This document shows, one piece after another, positions 45,510 through 54,696 of a stretch of DNA of 64,000 nucleotides; position 1 is the stretch's first letter, and each line of letters starts with the position of its first letter. The notes below the pieces were generated by a model, which had not been told where the DNA came from, did no database searches, and worked only from the letters and a program-made list of their open reading frames with translations. The stretch is taken from positions 2,303,501 through 2,367,500 of the forward strand of contig NZ_CP046266.1 of NCBI RefSeq assembly GCF_009720625.1. The letters run 5' to 3'. The DNA is from Metabacillus sediminilitoris (lineage in GTDB: Bacteria; Bacillota; Bacilli; Bacillales; Bacillaceae). The translations under genes were made by a program, and so were the position numbers.

Positions 45510-45950
45510 CTAAAGGGAATTATATTCTTTTTCGTCTTTTAAAACTTTATCTAATGCTTGCCAAGTCATTAATGCACAATTATGTCTTGCTTTTAACTTA
45601 TGGACTCCTTGTAAAGATAAACTATCACCTAAATCTATTTTATCTGTTACATTTCCATGGCGAATTAAATCCTCAAATGCTTTTCTTAGGGACGCAATCT
45701 CTTTTAAAGACTTGTTTTCGATAAGTTCTGTCATCATAGATGCAGACGCCATACTAATGCTGCAGCCTTCACCAAGGAAGGCTGCTTTCCGAACTCGATC
45801 TTGTTCAAGGTCTAAAAATAACGTCATGACATCGCCGCAAGTAGGGTTTTTATAATGTATTTTTCGTATATTTTCTCCCTTTATTTCTTCAAAATTTCTC
45901 TTTTGTCTATAGTGATCCATGATAACTTGTCTGTACAGGTTATCGAGCAT
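45510..45950 (-). CDS. SufU-like Fe-S/zinc sulfurtransferase paralog
   Basis: A 146-residue IscU/SufU-fold protein. The zinc/cluster ligands are kept: Cys38 and Asp40 in NPTCGD, Cys63 in GEGCSIS and Cys125 in HNCAL. The SufU-specific insertion before the last Cys is present (SLSLQGVHKLKARHNC). SufU accepts sulfur from SufS in a zinc-dependent way. This copy is not in a suf operon but lies downstream of the COG0523 GTPase and ferredoxin genes on the same strand, 120 bases away. That suggests a zinc- or iron-sulfur-related duplicate. Confidence 0.85.
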   Translation of the reverse strand: MLDNLYRQVIMDHYRQKRNFEEIKGENIRKIHYKNPTCGDVMTLFLDLEQDRVRKAAFLGEGCSISMASASMMTELIENKSLKEIASLRKAFEDLIRHGNVTDKIDLGDSLSLQGVHKLKARHNCALMTWQALDKVLKDEKEYNSL

Positions 45951-46071
45951 GGTAGTAGACCTCCGCCTTCATTAAGATACAATAGCTCAACTAGAGTACT
46001 TCATAATGATTTTTTAGTATCTTAATTCGTTTTTCTCATGTGGTTGAAAACGAAATAATTAGTTGAGAGGG

Positions 46072-47061
46072 TTAGTTTGCTATACAATTTTTAAATTGTT
46101 GCTCCAACTCCTCTTTATTTAAGTCCTTACCAATAAAAACAAGTTCACTTAATCTTGTTTCATTTTCTTTCCATTTCCGATCTGGGTTTCCTGAAAACAA
46201 CATATGAAGTCCCTGAAATACGATTCGATGTTCCATCCCTTTAATATGAAGAATGCCTTTGTAACGCAATAAATCTTCCCCTTTTTCCCGAACAAGGTAA
46301 TCCATCCAATGATCAACTTTTTCTAAATCAAGAGGTTTCTCTTCTCGAAAAGCAATAGAAGACACCTTATCATCATGATCGTGATGGTGATGATCTTCTA
46401 GAAAGTGGGGGTCAATTTCAAGTTTGCGATTAACATCAAACGTATTAATACCTAATATATCTCTTAAATTAATATTACAATTTTGTGCATGAATCCTCTT
46501 AGCCGCCGGGTTCATATTTGTTATTCTTTTCTCCAAAGAGTTCAGGCCGTTCTCAGAAACTAAATCTGTTTTATTTAAAATAATGACATCAGCAAAAGCA
46601 ATTTGCTCTTGTGCCTCATCATGACCATCAAGGTGCCTAGTGATATGTTTACTGTCTACTACGGTAATAATACTATCTACATTAAATTTTTCTGAAAGTA
46701 ACTCATCCATAAAAAATGTCTGGGCAACAGGTGCCGGATCAGCGAGACCTGTTGTTTCAATTAAGACTCGGTCAAATTTAACTTTACCTTGATTCATTGA
46801 AAATACAAGGGTGCGCAAAATACGGATTAAATCTCCTCGAACTGTGCAGCAGATACAACCATTATTCATTTCCAAAATTTCCTCGTCAGCATCAACGACG
46901 AGCTGATTATCGATCCCAACTTCTCCATACTCATTGACAATGACCGCAATCTTTTGATGATGTTTTTCTGTTAGTATTCGATTTAAAAGCGTGGTTTTCC
47001 CAGCTCCTAAATATCCAGTTAAAATAGTGACAGGAATTTTATTAGGTTTAATTAAAGTCAT
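46072..47061 (-). CDS. COG0523 GTPase/zinc metallochaperone 1
   Basis: A 329-residue G3E GTPase with Walker [11 protein letters not shown], the metal-binding CxCC motif in [13 protein letters not shown], the NKTDL base motif, and a His-rich loop ([13 protein letters not shown]) before the C-terminal CobW_C domain. Such proteins (ZagA/YciC type) deliver zinc to client enzymes under starvation. It follows the ferredoxin-like gene by 13 bases and shares its Zur box. Confidence 0.9.
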   Translation of the reverse strand: MTLIKPNKIPVTILTGYLGAGKTTLLNRILTEKHHQKIAVIVNEYGEVGIDNQLVVDADEEILEMNNGCICCTVRGDLIRILRTLVFSMNQGKVKFDRVLIETTGLADPAPVAQTFFMDELLSEKFNVDSIITVVDSKHITRHLDGHDEAQEQIAFADVIILNKTDLVSENGLNSLEKRITNMNPAAKRIHAQNCNINLRDILGINTFDVNRKLEIDPHFLEDHHHHDHDDKVSSIAFREEKPLDLEKVDHWMDYLVREKGEDLLRYKGILHIKGMEHRIVFQGLHMLFSGNPDRKWKENETRLSELVFIGKDLNKEELEQQFKNCIAN

Positions 47062-47074
47062 GTTTTCTCTCCAT

Positions 47075-47467
47075 TTAGAGTATTTTTGATACTTTGTTTA
47101 CTTTTTCTTTATCTTTAAAAACCCCCGTAATGACTTCAGGTGAACGATCGAAGCCTTGGCCATGAAATGAATGGCTTACTTTTTCTGTGTAATCTTCATT
47201 GGCAAGAAGCGAATCAACAAAAAGGGGGGCATCCTCAGGTTTTAAATCCTTATACCATGTGCCTTTCGGATAGTTGATGACAACGCACTTATCATGGCAT
47301 CTTCCATTACACCGTGTGCGCGTTGTGTGAATCATATCGTCTAGCTCTCTTCTTGAGATTTCTTTTCGGATTGATTGTGTGAGTTCCTCAGCTCCGACCC
47401 GGTTGCAACTGCTGCCGTTGCAGATGAGAATATGATGCTTCGTATTACTTAAATTCCATGTCGCCAT
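47075..47467 (-). CDS. 2Fe-2S thioredoxin-like ferredoxin, COG0523-associated
   Basis: A 130-residue protein with a thioredoxin-like ferredoxin core. Four cysteines are placed as in 2Fe-2S ferredoxins of this fold: Cys16 and Cys21 in ICNGSSCNR, and a second pair in CNGRCHDKC (three Cys, one extra). It is first in an operon with COG0523 GTPase 1 behind a near-perfect Zur box. The electron-transfer partner is unknown. Confidence 0.8.
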   Translation of the reverse strand: MATWNLSNTKHHILICNGSSCNRVGAEELTQSIRKEISRRELDDMIHTTRTRCNGRCHDKCVVINYPKGTWYKDLKPEDAPLFVDSLLANEDYTEKVSHSFHGQGFDRSPEVITGVFKDKEKVNKVSKIL

Positions 47468-47487
47468 GTGTGTTTTACCTCCAAGTT

Positions 47488-47508
47488 AAAACGTAATAAT
47501 TACGATTT
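47488..47508. promoter_or_regulatory. Zur box, ferredoxin-COG0523 operon
   Basis: AACGTAATAATTACGATTT lies within the 21-bp site and matches the Bacillus Zur consensus (AAATCGTAATNATTACGATTT) except at one end. Confidence 0.85.
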
Positions 47509-47607
47509 GAAACTTATAATTATGTGTATTTTATTTTCAAACGATATAAAATTCATTTTTATGATAAAGAACAATCTCCAGTCGGAAAATTTTCGATTGC
47601 TGACGGT

Positions 47608-47877
47608 TTACCAACTTGATTTTTTAATGCCTGGAAGCTGCCCTTTATGTGCTAACTCTCGAAAGGCAATTCTAGACATTTTAAACTTTCTTAAATATCC
47701 TCTAGGTCTTCCTGAAATTTCACAACGATTATGCAAACGAGTAGGGGAGGAATCTCTCGGTAACTTCCGCAGTGCATCATAGTCACCTTTTGCTTTTAAT
47801 TCCTTTCGTAGCACTGCATATTTTTCAACCATTTCTTGGCGTTGTTTTTCTTTAGCTACCTTTGATTTTTTTGCCAA
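47608..47877 (-). CDS. rpsN: Ribosomal protein S14, zinc-free paralog 1
   Basis: An 89-residue S14 of the long, zinc-free type: it lacks the CxxC-CxxC zinc ribbon of the housekeeping form and has only one Cys in [16 protein letters not shown]. It begins with a TTG start after AAAGGAG. A Zur box 40 bases upstream predicts expression when zinc is scarce, freeing zinc from ribosomes. Confidence 0.92.
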   Translation of the reverse strand: MAKKSKVAKEKQRQEMVEKYAVLRKELKAKGDYDALRKLPRDSSPTRLHNRCEISGRPRGYLRKFKMSRIAFRELAHKGQLPGIKKSSW

Positions 47878-47916
47878 ATTTTTTCTCCTTTCGTATCAAA
47901 CAGTGTGGGGATGAAT

Positions 47917-47937
47917 AAAACGTAATGATTACGATTT
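47917..47937. promoter_or_regulatory. Zur box, rpsN paralog 1
   Basis: ACGTAATGATTACGATTT plus three A residues; near-perfect Zur palindrome. Confidence 0.85.
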
Positions 47938-47995
47938 GTATTTTAATAATATCTCTTTTTAAAGCTAAATGCAAATAGAAAGGATGCAAATGTTA

Positions 47996-48931
47996 CTAAT
48001 GACCTAATTGCATGCTATTTTTCTCTATGTTACACAGCGTTTTCTGAAGTTTGTTATGATCTAAATTATCACCGATAAACACAAGTGTATTTTTCATCTT
48101 TAATCCTGATTTTGTTTGAAATGGCATCCCATAAGCATATTGAAAAAGAAATGTGTCTGGAATGCCAATAAATCGGATATATCCTTTAATGCGATAGATT
48201 GTATCCGGCATTGTCCTTAAGAATTCTTCAAATAGCTTCTCACTAATAGGGTGTAAGAAAGTATGAACGTATGTTTTCATATGTAGATGTTGGATAGCGT
48301 GCACTTTCTCATATTCGCCTCTTTCTTTTGTTTGCAGACTTATAACTGTATTAATATCGATGTTAGCGAATTCTGCCGGAATCACTTTACCTGTAGGATT
48401 AATACTACGTAACTCCTCTTCGATACTCTTTTGGCTTTTCTTTGATATACAATCAATCTTATTTAATACGATAAGATCCGCATGTTTTACTTGTTCAGCA
48501 ATTAGCTTTTGAAGGGGTATTTTTAGTTTTTTACGTTCCATCCAACAAACAGCGTCTAAAAGAGTGATAATGGAGTGAATTCTCACTTTTTTAGCTAAAA
48601 GAGGTGATAAACAAGTGTCCAACACTTCAACCGGATGAGCAACCCCCGTAGTTTCAATATAGATCACATCTAGATCATACTGACTTAAAAGTTCAGATAT
48701 CTGAACTTCGAGTTTATCCGACAGTGTACAGCACACACATCCATTTAGAAGTTCTTTTAAAGGCATGTCTTTAGGAACAGAATCTGAATCAATAGAAATT
48801 TGACCCATTTCATTCATAACGACAGCTACATTTTTTCCTTTTCTTTGTTCTTTTTCTAGAATTTTTTGAAGAAGAGTTGTTTTTCCTGAGCCAAGGAAAC
48901 CTGATAAAATATTTATTTCAACGATTGGCAT
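47996..48931 (-). CDS. COG0523 GTPase/zinc metallochaperone 2
   Basis: A 311-residue GTPase with GFLGSGKTTLL, CxCC in LLNGCVCCTLSDKL, TTGVAHP, and NKIDC. Unlike the two neighbours it has no His-rich loop; that region is short (IQHLHMKTYVHTFLHP). ATG at 48931 chosen for AAAGGA eight bases upstream. Under its own Zur box and transcribed alone. Confidence 0.88.
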   Translation of the reverse strand: MPIVEINILSGFLGSGKTTLLQKILEKEQRKGKNVAVVMNEMGQISIDSDSVPKDMPLKELLNGCVCCTLSDKLEVQISELLSQYDLDVIYIETTGVAHPVEVLDTCLSPLLAKKVRIHSIITLLDAVCWMERKKLKIPLQKLIAEQVKHADLIVLNKIDCISKKSQKSIEEELRSINPTGKVIPAEFANIDINTVISLQTKERGEYEKVHAIQHLHMKTYVHTFLHPISEKLFEEFLRTMPDTIYRIKGYIRFIGIPDTFLFQYAYGMPFQTKSGLKMKNTLVFIGDNLDHNKLQKTLCNIEKNSMQLGH

Positions 48932-49011
48932 TATTATCATCCTTTCATAAATTTAATCATAACAAGAAACGATTTTGTAAGATGTTGTAAAGTAACTGAT
49001 TTGAATCATAT

Positions 49012-49032
49012 AAAAAGTAATCGTTACGATTT
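49012..49032. promoter_or_regulatory. Zur box, COG0523 gene 2
   Basis: AAGTAATCGTTACGATTT; the right half is perfect and the left half slightly degenerate. Confidence 0.75.
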
Positions 49033-49172
49033 ATTAGTATAAAGTGAATAGAAGTTTTCTACAAGTTAGGTATTCTATAACATAAAGTAACGGATATATA
49101 CTTAATCAATATTTTTGAATTTTGATGAATAGTCTATTTTCTAAAACATACACATGAACTAGTGCATCGGTT

Positions 49173-49193
49173 AAATCGTAATGATTACGAATA
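49173..49193. promoter_or_regulatory. Zur box, COG0523 gene 3
   Basis: AAATCGTAATGATTACGAAT; near-perfect. It lies between divergent COG0523 genes 2 and 3, each with its own box. Confidence 0.85.
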
Positions 49194-49217
49194 TTTAGTT
49201 TGAGGGGAGATAAGAAA

Positions 49218-50177
49218 ATGAGGAAAATACCGGTTTTTATTTTAAATGGTTTCTTAGGAAGTGGGAAAACAACTGTATTGTTAAAGATGATAGAACAATA
49301 CAAAAGTGAAAATAAGAAAGTTGCCATCATATTAAATGAATTAGGGGCAGTCAATGTCGAGGCACATTTGTTTAAGGATCAACAATTAACCGAGCTTTTA
49401 AATGGTTGCATTTGTTGTACGATTCAGAATGATTTACATCAAACACTTAAGGCGCTAGCTGTTCAGCACGAAAAGGAGCCTATTGAAGTTTTATTAATAG
49501 AAGGAACAGGAGTAGCCCATCCACTTGAGATAGCTGAAGTGTTTACTAACGGTCATATGCAACAAGTATTTGATTTGGAATCGGTGATTGGAGTAGTAGA
49601 TGCCAGTCACTTTCTAGAATATTTAAGTATCTTTGATAGTACAAAAGAAATTCGAACTTTAATGAAAGAGCAGGTACTGCATTCATCTATTGTTCTACTA
49701 AATAAAATAGACTGTGTGAATGATCAAAAACTTGCAAAAATCAACAGAAAAGTTGACTCCTTAAAAAAGGATGAAGTACCCGTATTGATGACTTCTTATG
49801 GTGATGTTGATTTTGAGATGCTACGAAAAAAACGCATAGGACAAATAGACTTTCAACTCAAAAATAATCACCATGGAGATCACCAGCATCACGAACCACA
49901 TCACGGGACTATTAAGACGGTGAAAATTGAACAAGTACCAGTGATAGATAAACGTACATTAACCAACTGGTTAATCAATCTACCGAATGATGTTATCCGT
50001 GCGAAGGGTCTTGTACAATTAACAGGTGATTCAACACTTACACATGTTCAGTTTGCAGACAAGCTTGTACGTTATACAAAAATGGGGAAAAATGACGAGA
50101 GACAATCTATATTTGTATTTATCGGTAAAGATTTGAACGAAGAGATGTTTCAAGAGTTTTCGCAGGGGATTTTTTAA
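49218..50177 (+). CDS. COG0523 GTPase/zinc metallochaperone 3
   Basis: A 319-residue GTPase with GFLGSGKTTVL, CxCC in LLNGCICCTIQNDL, EGTGVAHP, NKIDC, and a His-rich loop (NNHHGDHQHHEPHHG) before the C-terminal domain. ATG at 49218 with GGGGAGA upstream. The Zur box 25 bases before the gene predicts induction on zinc depletion. Closer to gene 2 than to gene 1 in the G-domain wording. Confidence 0.9.
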   Translation: MRKIPVFILNGFLGSGKTTVLLKMIEQYKSENKKVAIILNELGAVNVEAHLFKDQQLTELLNGCICCTIQNDLHQTLKALAVQHEKEPIEVLLIEGTGVAHPLEIAEVFTNGHMQQVFDLESVIGVVDASHFLEYLSIFDSTKEIRTLMKEQVLHSSIVLLNKIDCVNDQKLAKINRKVDSLKKDEVPVLMTSYGDVDFEMLRKKRIGQIDFQLKNNHHGDHQHHEPHHGTIKTVKIEQVPVIDKRTLTNWLINLPNDVIRAKGLVQLTGDSTLTHVQFADKLVRYTKMGKNDERQSIFVFIGKDLNEEMFQEFSQGIF

Positions 50178-50222
50178 AATTACTTATTAAACCAGGTGAT
50201 TCCTCAATTGTTCTTTACTATT

Positions 50223-50255
50223 GAAACCCATCGTTTATCGGTGGGTTTCAATTTT
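50223..50255 (+). terminator. Terminator after COG0523 gene 3
   Basis: GAAACCCATCG pairs with CGGTGGGTTTC (one wobble), then ATTTTTAT. Confidence 0.8.
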
Positions 50256-50331
50256 TATCTATTTCTAGAAATATACTTGTTCTTTCTTGAAAAAAGTGAT
50301 AAGTTATCTATGGTCAAATACAAATCGTAAT

Positions 50332-50352
50332 AGTTACGATTTGATGATTGTG
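50332..50352. promoter_or_regulatory. Zur box, znuACB-dcd-moaB operon
   Basis: A 21-bp palindrome, AAATCGTAA-TAG-TTACGATTT, with perfect arms; the best site in the window. Confidence 0.9.
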
Positions 50353-50387
50353 TACAATTGTTAGTTTAATAGAGAAGAGGAGAAAAA

Positions 50388-51395
50388 ATGAATCAACCTA
50401 AAGTAAGAGCAATATTGGTAATGGTTCTGGCTTGTTTTATAGTCATAGCAGGATGTAGCAATAAAGAAGATGTTGGATCAAATCAGAAGGAAAGTACCGA
50501 AAATCAACTACATATTGTTACAACTTTTTATCCTATGTATGAATTTACTAAAAACATTACAAATGAAAATGCTCAAGTGGATCTCTTAATTCCTTCCAAT
50601 ATCGAACCACATGATTGGGAGCCTACTCCTAAAGATATGGCAATGATCCAAAAAGCAGATGTTCTCATTTATAACAGTGACTTTATGGAAACATGGATTT
50701 CCTCTATCAAAGAAAGTTTAGGGAAAGAACAACCACAGTTTGTAGAAGCGAGTAAGGGGATTCCTCTAATGAAAGGAGACGAACACGATCACCATGAGGA
50801 AGAAGGCGACCACGATGACGTAGAAACAGACCATCTTGATGAGGGAGAAGTTCATGAAGAAGGGAATGAGCAGTTAGATCCACATGTATGGTTAAGTCCT
50901 GTGCTTGCTCAACAAGAGGTACAAACAATTACAGAGGCCATTGTAAAACAAGATCCCAAAAACAAGGACGATTATGAAAGCAATAGTCAAGAATATATTC
51001 AAAAATTAAAAGATCTAGACGAACTTTTCAGGAAAACGTTACAACATGTTTCGAGTAAGGAAATCATTACACAGCATGCTGCTTTTGGATATTTAGCAAA
51101 AGAGTATGGTCTTATTCAAATCCCGATTGCAGGGTTATCTCCATCAGAAGAACCAAGTCCGTCTAAACTTGCTGAACTTAAGGAATTTGCTAAAGAGCAT
51201 CATATTAATGTGATTTACTTTGAGGAGACAACTTCCCCTAAAGTTGCTATAACACTAGCTGCTGAATTGGGAGCTGAGACTGAGATATTAAATACAATAG
51301 AAGGTTTAAGTAAGGAAGATCAAGAGGAAGGTCTAAGTTATATTGAAGTCATGAAGAATAACTTAAAATCCCTTGAGAAATCACTTGTAAAATAA
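50388..51395 (+). CDS. znuA: Zinc ABC transporter, binding lipoprotein
   Basis: A 335-residue cluster A-I binding protein (ZnuA/AdcA). Lipobox IAGC with Cys23. Zinc ligands lie in IEPHDWEP, LDPHVWLSP, TQHAAFGYL and the C-terminal EETTSP region. A long His/Asp/Glu loop (residues about 126-160, DEHDHHEEEGDHDD) is typical for zinc capture. First gene of the operon, 35 bases after its Zur box. Confidence 0.93.
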   Translation: MNQPKVRAILVMVLACFIVIAGCSNKEDVGSNQKESTENQLHIVTTFYPMYEFTKNITNENAQVDLLIPSNIEPHDWEPTPKDMAMIQKADVLIYNSDFMETWISSIKESLGKEQPQFVEASKGIPLMKGDEHDHHEEEGDHDDVETDHLDEGEVHEEGNEQLDPHVWLSPVLAQQEVQTITEAIVKQDPKNKDDYESNSQEYIQKLKDLDELFRKTLQHVSSKEIITQHAAFGYLAKEYGLIQIPIAGLSPSEEPSPSKLAELKEFAKEHHINVIYFEETTSPKVAITLAAELGAETEILNTIEGLSKEDQEEGLSYIEVMKNNLKSLEKSLVK

Positions 51396-51472
51396 TTGAT
51401 CTAGGCTTAAATGTCCATTATAAGTGCGTCTTATAGTAAGGCGTACTTATTTCTAGGGAGAGGAGTGGAAAA

Positions 51473-52180
51473 TTGAAACTCGTTTCTATGCAAAATATCG
51501 TATTTGGTTATACACATACTCCTTCATTAAACGGAGTATCCTTTGAGATAAAAAGTGGAGAGTTTGTGGGGGTTACGGGCCCAAATGGTGCGTCTAAATC
51601 AACAATGCTTCGTATTATGCTGGGGTTGCTAAAGCCTTGGGAAGGTTTTGTTACTGTAAGTAAAAGGAATGCAGAAGGAAAATCTCTTACAATTGGTTAT
51701 GTGCCGCAACAAATTGCTTCTTTTAATACAGGTTTCCCAAGTACAGTTCTAGAATTGGTACGGTCCGGGAGATATAAAAAAGGGAAATGGTTAAAAAAAT
51801 TAGACCATGATGATAAACAAAAAATAGAAAATGCCTTAAAGATGGTTGGGATGTGGGACTTTCGATTTCATAAAATTGGTGCCTTATCCGGTGGTCAAAA
51901 ACAGAAACTAATGATTGCGAGAGTTCTCGCTTCCGACCCTGATCTTTTAGTGTTAGATGAACCGACAACGGGCATGGATACAGAGAGTAGAAGAGGCTTT
52001 TATAAATTTATGTACCATCAAGTTAAAAAACACAATAAAACTGTGGTGATGGTCACCCATGAACAGGATGAAGTACAGAAATACTTAGATAAAATTCTCC
52101 GTTTAGAGAAGGGGGAACAAGGTGGTTGGAAATGTTTAACTTGGAATTCATGCAGCGAGCATTTTGGGCAGGTGGATTAA
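51473..52180 (+). CDS. znuC: Zinc ABC transporter, ATPase
   Basis: A 235-residue ATPase with signature [10 protein letters not shown], Walker [13 protein letters not shown] and H-loop VTHEQDE. The P-loop reads GPNGASKST rather than GPNGAGKST, a Gly-to-Ser change also present in B. subtilis ZnuC as I remember it. TTG start after GAGAGGAG. It overlaps znuB by 49 bases. Confidence 0.92.
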   Translation: MKLVSMQNIVFGYTHTPSLNGVSFEIKSGEFVGVTGPNGASKSTMLRIMLGLLKPWEGFVTVSKRNAEGKSLTIGYVPQQIASFNTGFPSTVLELVRSGRYKKGKWLKKLDHDDKQKIENALKMVGMWDFRFHKIGALSGGQKQKLMIARVLASDPDLLVLDEPTTGMDTESRRGFYKFMYHQVKKHNKTVVMVTHEQDEVQKYLDKILRLEKGEQGGWKCLTWNSCSEHFGQVD

Positions 52181-52962
52181 TTGCCATTATTGCCCCTTTG
52201 CTAGGAGTATTCCTTGTCTTAAGAAGACAAGCCTTAATGGCAGATACGCTATCTCATATTTCTTTGGCAGGAGTAGCTATTGGTTTTTTTATTCATAAAG
52301 ATATTACCTTATCAAGCATTCTTGTCGTTATAGCAGGGGCAGTAGGAGTTGAATATATGAGGCGGGCATATAAAACCTATTCAGAGGTTTCGATTGCCAT
52401 TCTAATGGCCGCCGGACTATCTTTTGCTTTAGTTATGTTAAGTATAAGTGAGGGTGGGATGACACCTAGTATCGAGCAGTATTTATTTGGTTCCATTGTA
52501 ACTATTAGCACAGAACAGCTTTTTGTGTTAGCAGGGGTAACAGCAATTATACTACTATACTTCTTTTTTTTAAGGAGACTTTTATATTTGATGACATTTG
52601 ATGAAGATTCTGCCTTTACAAGTGGCATTAACACAAATTTATTATCCCTATCATTTAGTATGTTGGTTGGTTTAGCTATTTCAGTTATTATCCCAGCAAT
52701 AGGAGTTCTTTTAGTATCTGCTTTATTAATTTTGCCGGCTGCTTTTGCCATAAGGTTTGGAAAAGGTTTTAAAGTGGTTATTGTGACTGCTATTCTAATT
52801 GCTTCTTTTAGTATTTTCTTGGGACTAGTCTCCTCCTATGGGTTAGGAACTCCACCAGGTGCTACTATTAGTTTACTTTTAGTTATCATTTTATTTATTG
52901 GTTTACTTAGTCAAAAATTAGTAGAAATTTTGTATAGAAAAATGAGGAGAATAATTCGTTAG
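52132..52962 (+). CDS. znuB: Zinc ABC transporter, permease
   Basis: A 276-residue ABC-3 family permease with about eight helices ([52 protein letters not shown]). The ATG at 52132, six bases after AAGGTGG, lies within znuC, so the two are translationally coupled. Confidence 0.92.
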   Translation: MFNLEFMQRAFWAGGLIAIIAPLLGVFLVLRRQALMADTLSHISLAGVAIGFFIHKDITLSSILVVIAGAVGVEYMRRAYKTYSEVSIAILMAAGLSFALVMLSISEGGMTPSIEQYLFGSIVTISTEQLFVLAGVTAIILLYFFFLRRLLYLMTFDEDSAFTSGINTNLLSLSFSMLVGLAISVIIPAIGVLLVSALLILPAAFAIRFGKGFKVVIVTAILIASFSIFLGLVSSYGLGTPPGATISLLLVIILFIGLLSQKLVEILYRKMRRIIR

Positions 52963-53021
52963 GAAAGCTTATAGATAGAATTCACTTAGTTATATAAAAG
53001 ATGAATCGGGAGGTACAGCTT

Positions 53022-53594
53022 GTGATTCTTTCCAGTAAAACAATCCTAAACAAAATAAAAGAGCAAGAACTTATGATTGAACCGCTTACGTCATCCCAAG
53101 TTCAACCTGCATCAATTGATTTACGGATCGGGAACCATTTCATGATAATGGATGAGTATTCAACACCTTTTATTTCACTAGAAAAACCAGCTAGTTATAA
53201 AGAAGTTTACCAAGAAACGATTATCATTCCTCCCCAAGGTTTTGTACTAGGCACAACAATTGAATATATTAATCTACCCAATGATATGACTGCCTTTGTT
53301 GAAGGAAGGAGCTCCATTGGAAGGTTGGGTTTATTTATTCAAAATGCTGGATGGGTTGATCCAGGGTTTAAGGGGCATTTAACATTAGAGTTATACAATG
53401 CAAATCGTATACCAATTGAGTTAAAAGCAGGGAGACGAGTTTGCCAGTTGGTCTTAGCTCATTTAGATCAAAAAGGTTTGTCGTATATAGGGAAGTATAA
53501 CTGTCAGGATAGAGCAACCGGGAGTCGGATCTATCTCGACGAGGACTGCGAAAAATCATATTCTAGTAGCAAAAAGTTTAAGGAATTTGATTAA
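53022..53594 (+). CDS. dcd: dCTP deaminase-like protein
   Basis: A 190-residue trimeric dUTPase-fold enzyme of the Dcd type, which deaminates dCTP to dUTP without a zinc ion. Motifs are QPASIDLRIG, EGRSSIGRLG, NAGWVDPGFKGHLTLEL and a C-terminal TGSRIYLD. GTG start at 53022 eight bases after GGGAGG. It sits 59 bases after znuB in the Zur-controlled operon. Most bacilli make dUMP with a zinc-dependent dCMP deaminase, so this may be a zinc-sparing replacement (inference). Confidence 0.85.
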   Translation: MILSSKTILNKIKEQELMIEPLTSSQVQPASIDLRIGNHFMIMDEYSTPFISLEKPASYKEVYQETIIIPPQGFVLGTTIEYINLPNDMTAFVEGRSSIGRLGLFIQNAGWVDPGFKGHLTLELYNANRIPIELKAGRRVCQLVLAHLDQKGLSYIGKYNCQDRATGSRIYLDEDCEKSYSSSKKFKEFD

Positions 53595-53660
53595 CTTATA
53601 AGTCAATTTCTATTTAAGTTTATTAAGTAATGTCAAAAAAATAGGAAAAGAGGATCATTA

Positions 53661-54176
53661 ATGAGTGTTAGTCAACATAAGAAAGAAGCACCTAAAAGGG
53701 TGAATTGCAAAGTCATTACAGTCAGTGACACACGTTCGAAGGAGACAGATAAAAGTGGGAGCTTAATTATAAATATGTTGCAAGATTCCTCACATTCTGT
53801 ACAGGATTATCAAATTGTAACTGATGATTATGAGGTCATTTATGAAGCTATAAAGACCGGATGTTTAGACAAAGAAATAGATGTCATCCTGTTAAATGGT
53901 GGAACAGGTATAGCAAAACGTGATGTTACCATTGAGGTTGTTCAAAGTTTAGTAGAAAAGCAGATTACAGGGTTTGGTGAGATTTTCCGTATGCTGAGCT
54001 ATTTAGAGGATATTGGATCTGCAGCAATTTTAAGTAGATCTATTGCAGGCGTATACAATGATACAGCTATTTTTTCTATGCCAGGTTCTAGAGGGGCGGT
54101 TAAATTAGCTATGGAAAAGATGATTATTCCCGAGATATCTCATGTAGTGAGGGAAATACGGAAAGACTTAAAATAA
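53661..54176 (+). CDS. moaB: MoaB/MogA-type molybdopterin protein
   Basis: A 171-residue MoCF-fold protein with ITVSDTRS, LLNGGTGIAKRDVTIE and GFGEIFRMLSY, the molybdopterin-binding signature. Family members adenylylate molybdopterin during cofactor synthesis. Here it is the last gene of the zinc operon, away from other moa genes. Its link to zinc is unexplained. AAGAGGATCATTA precedes the ATG. Confidence 0.85.
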   Translation: MSVSQHKKEAPKRVNCKVITVSDTRSKETDKSGSLIINMLQDSSHSVQDYQIVTDDYEVIYEAIKTGCLDKEIDVILLNGGTGIAKRDVTIEVVQSLVEKQITGFGEIFRMLSYLEDIGSAAILSRSIAGVYNDTAIFSMPGSRGAVKLAMEKMIIPEISHVVREIRKDLK

Positions 54177-54434
54177 GAAGATAATAGTAGAGTGAGTAGA
54201 TGATTTTATTCTAACAAATTGTTTTGAATAAACGACCTAAAATTAGGAGCAGTACAATCCTGAACTGACCCCTGACAAGTAAACAGTAAATAAAAAAGTA
54301 AATTAAACAGCCTGAGTTCTATATGTATGAGGACAAAGGGAAAACTACTTTAAAAAACAACCACATATTCGACATAGCTCTTTTTTTGACGATTTTTCCC
54401 TATTATATATAGGATCTTTCCTTAATCGATTATT
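54177..54434. other. Intergenic, possible IS3 end relic
   Basis: TGAACTGACCCCTGACAAGT at 54261-54280, then AAACAG, resembles the terminal repeat of some IS3-family elements as I remember them. No transposase sequence accompanies it. Otherwise nothing seen. Confidence 0.25.
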
Positions 54435-54455
54435 AAAACGTAATCTTTACGTTTT
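54435..54455. promoter_or_regulatory. Zur box A, rpmG
   Basis: AAAACGTAA-TCT-TTACGTTTT is a symmetric palindrome upstream of the -35. Confidence 0.8.
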
Positions 54456-54458
54456 AAG

Positions 54459-54487
54459 TTGACAATTCTACTATTAACAATTACTAT
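54459..54487 (+). promoter_or_regulatory. rpmG promoter
   Basis: TTGACA (54459-54464), a 17-base spacer and TACTAT (54482-54487), flanked by two Zur boxes. Confidence 0.75.
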
Positions 54488-54495
54488 TTATTTAT

Positions 54496-54516
54496 TAATA
54501 GTAATTGTTACGATTT
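54496..54516. promoter_or_regulatory. Zur box B, rpmG
   Basis: AATAGTAATTGTTACGATTT overlaps the predicted transcription start. Confidence 0.75.
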
Positions 54517-54537
54517 AAACATAAGGAGTAACTATAA

Positions 54538-54687
54538 ATGCGTGTGAAAATTACGATAGCTTGTACTGAAACTGGAGATCGTAATTCTATCACAACAAAA
54601 AACAAACGAAATAACCCAGACCGTTTAGAATGAATGAAATATTCACTTCGTTTAAAAAGAAAAACCCTTCATAGGGAAACAAAATAA
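54538..54687 (+). pseudogene. rpmG: Ribosomal protein L33, zinc-free type, interrupted by UGA
   Basis: A 49-residue L33 of the zinc-free type: ACTETGDRN and KYSLRLKR replace the two Cys pairs. AAGGAG precedes the ATG. Codon 32 (54631-54633) is TGA where the family has a Leu or Lys codon (DRLELKKYS). The frame then continues perfectly to TLHRETK and TAA at 54687. Either one point mutation has just killed the gene or UGA is read through. Two Zur boxes and a promoter remain intact. Confidence 0.85.
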
Positions 54688-54696
54688 GTAATATTG

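Noticed and set aside
54631..54633. UGA in rpmG as selenocysteine
   Set aside because: The family has Leu or Lys here, no SECIS-like hairpin follows directly, and selenocysteine has no place in L33.
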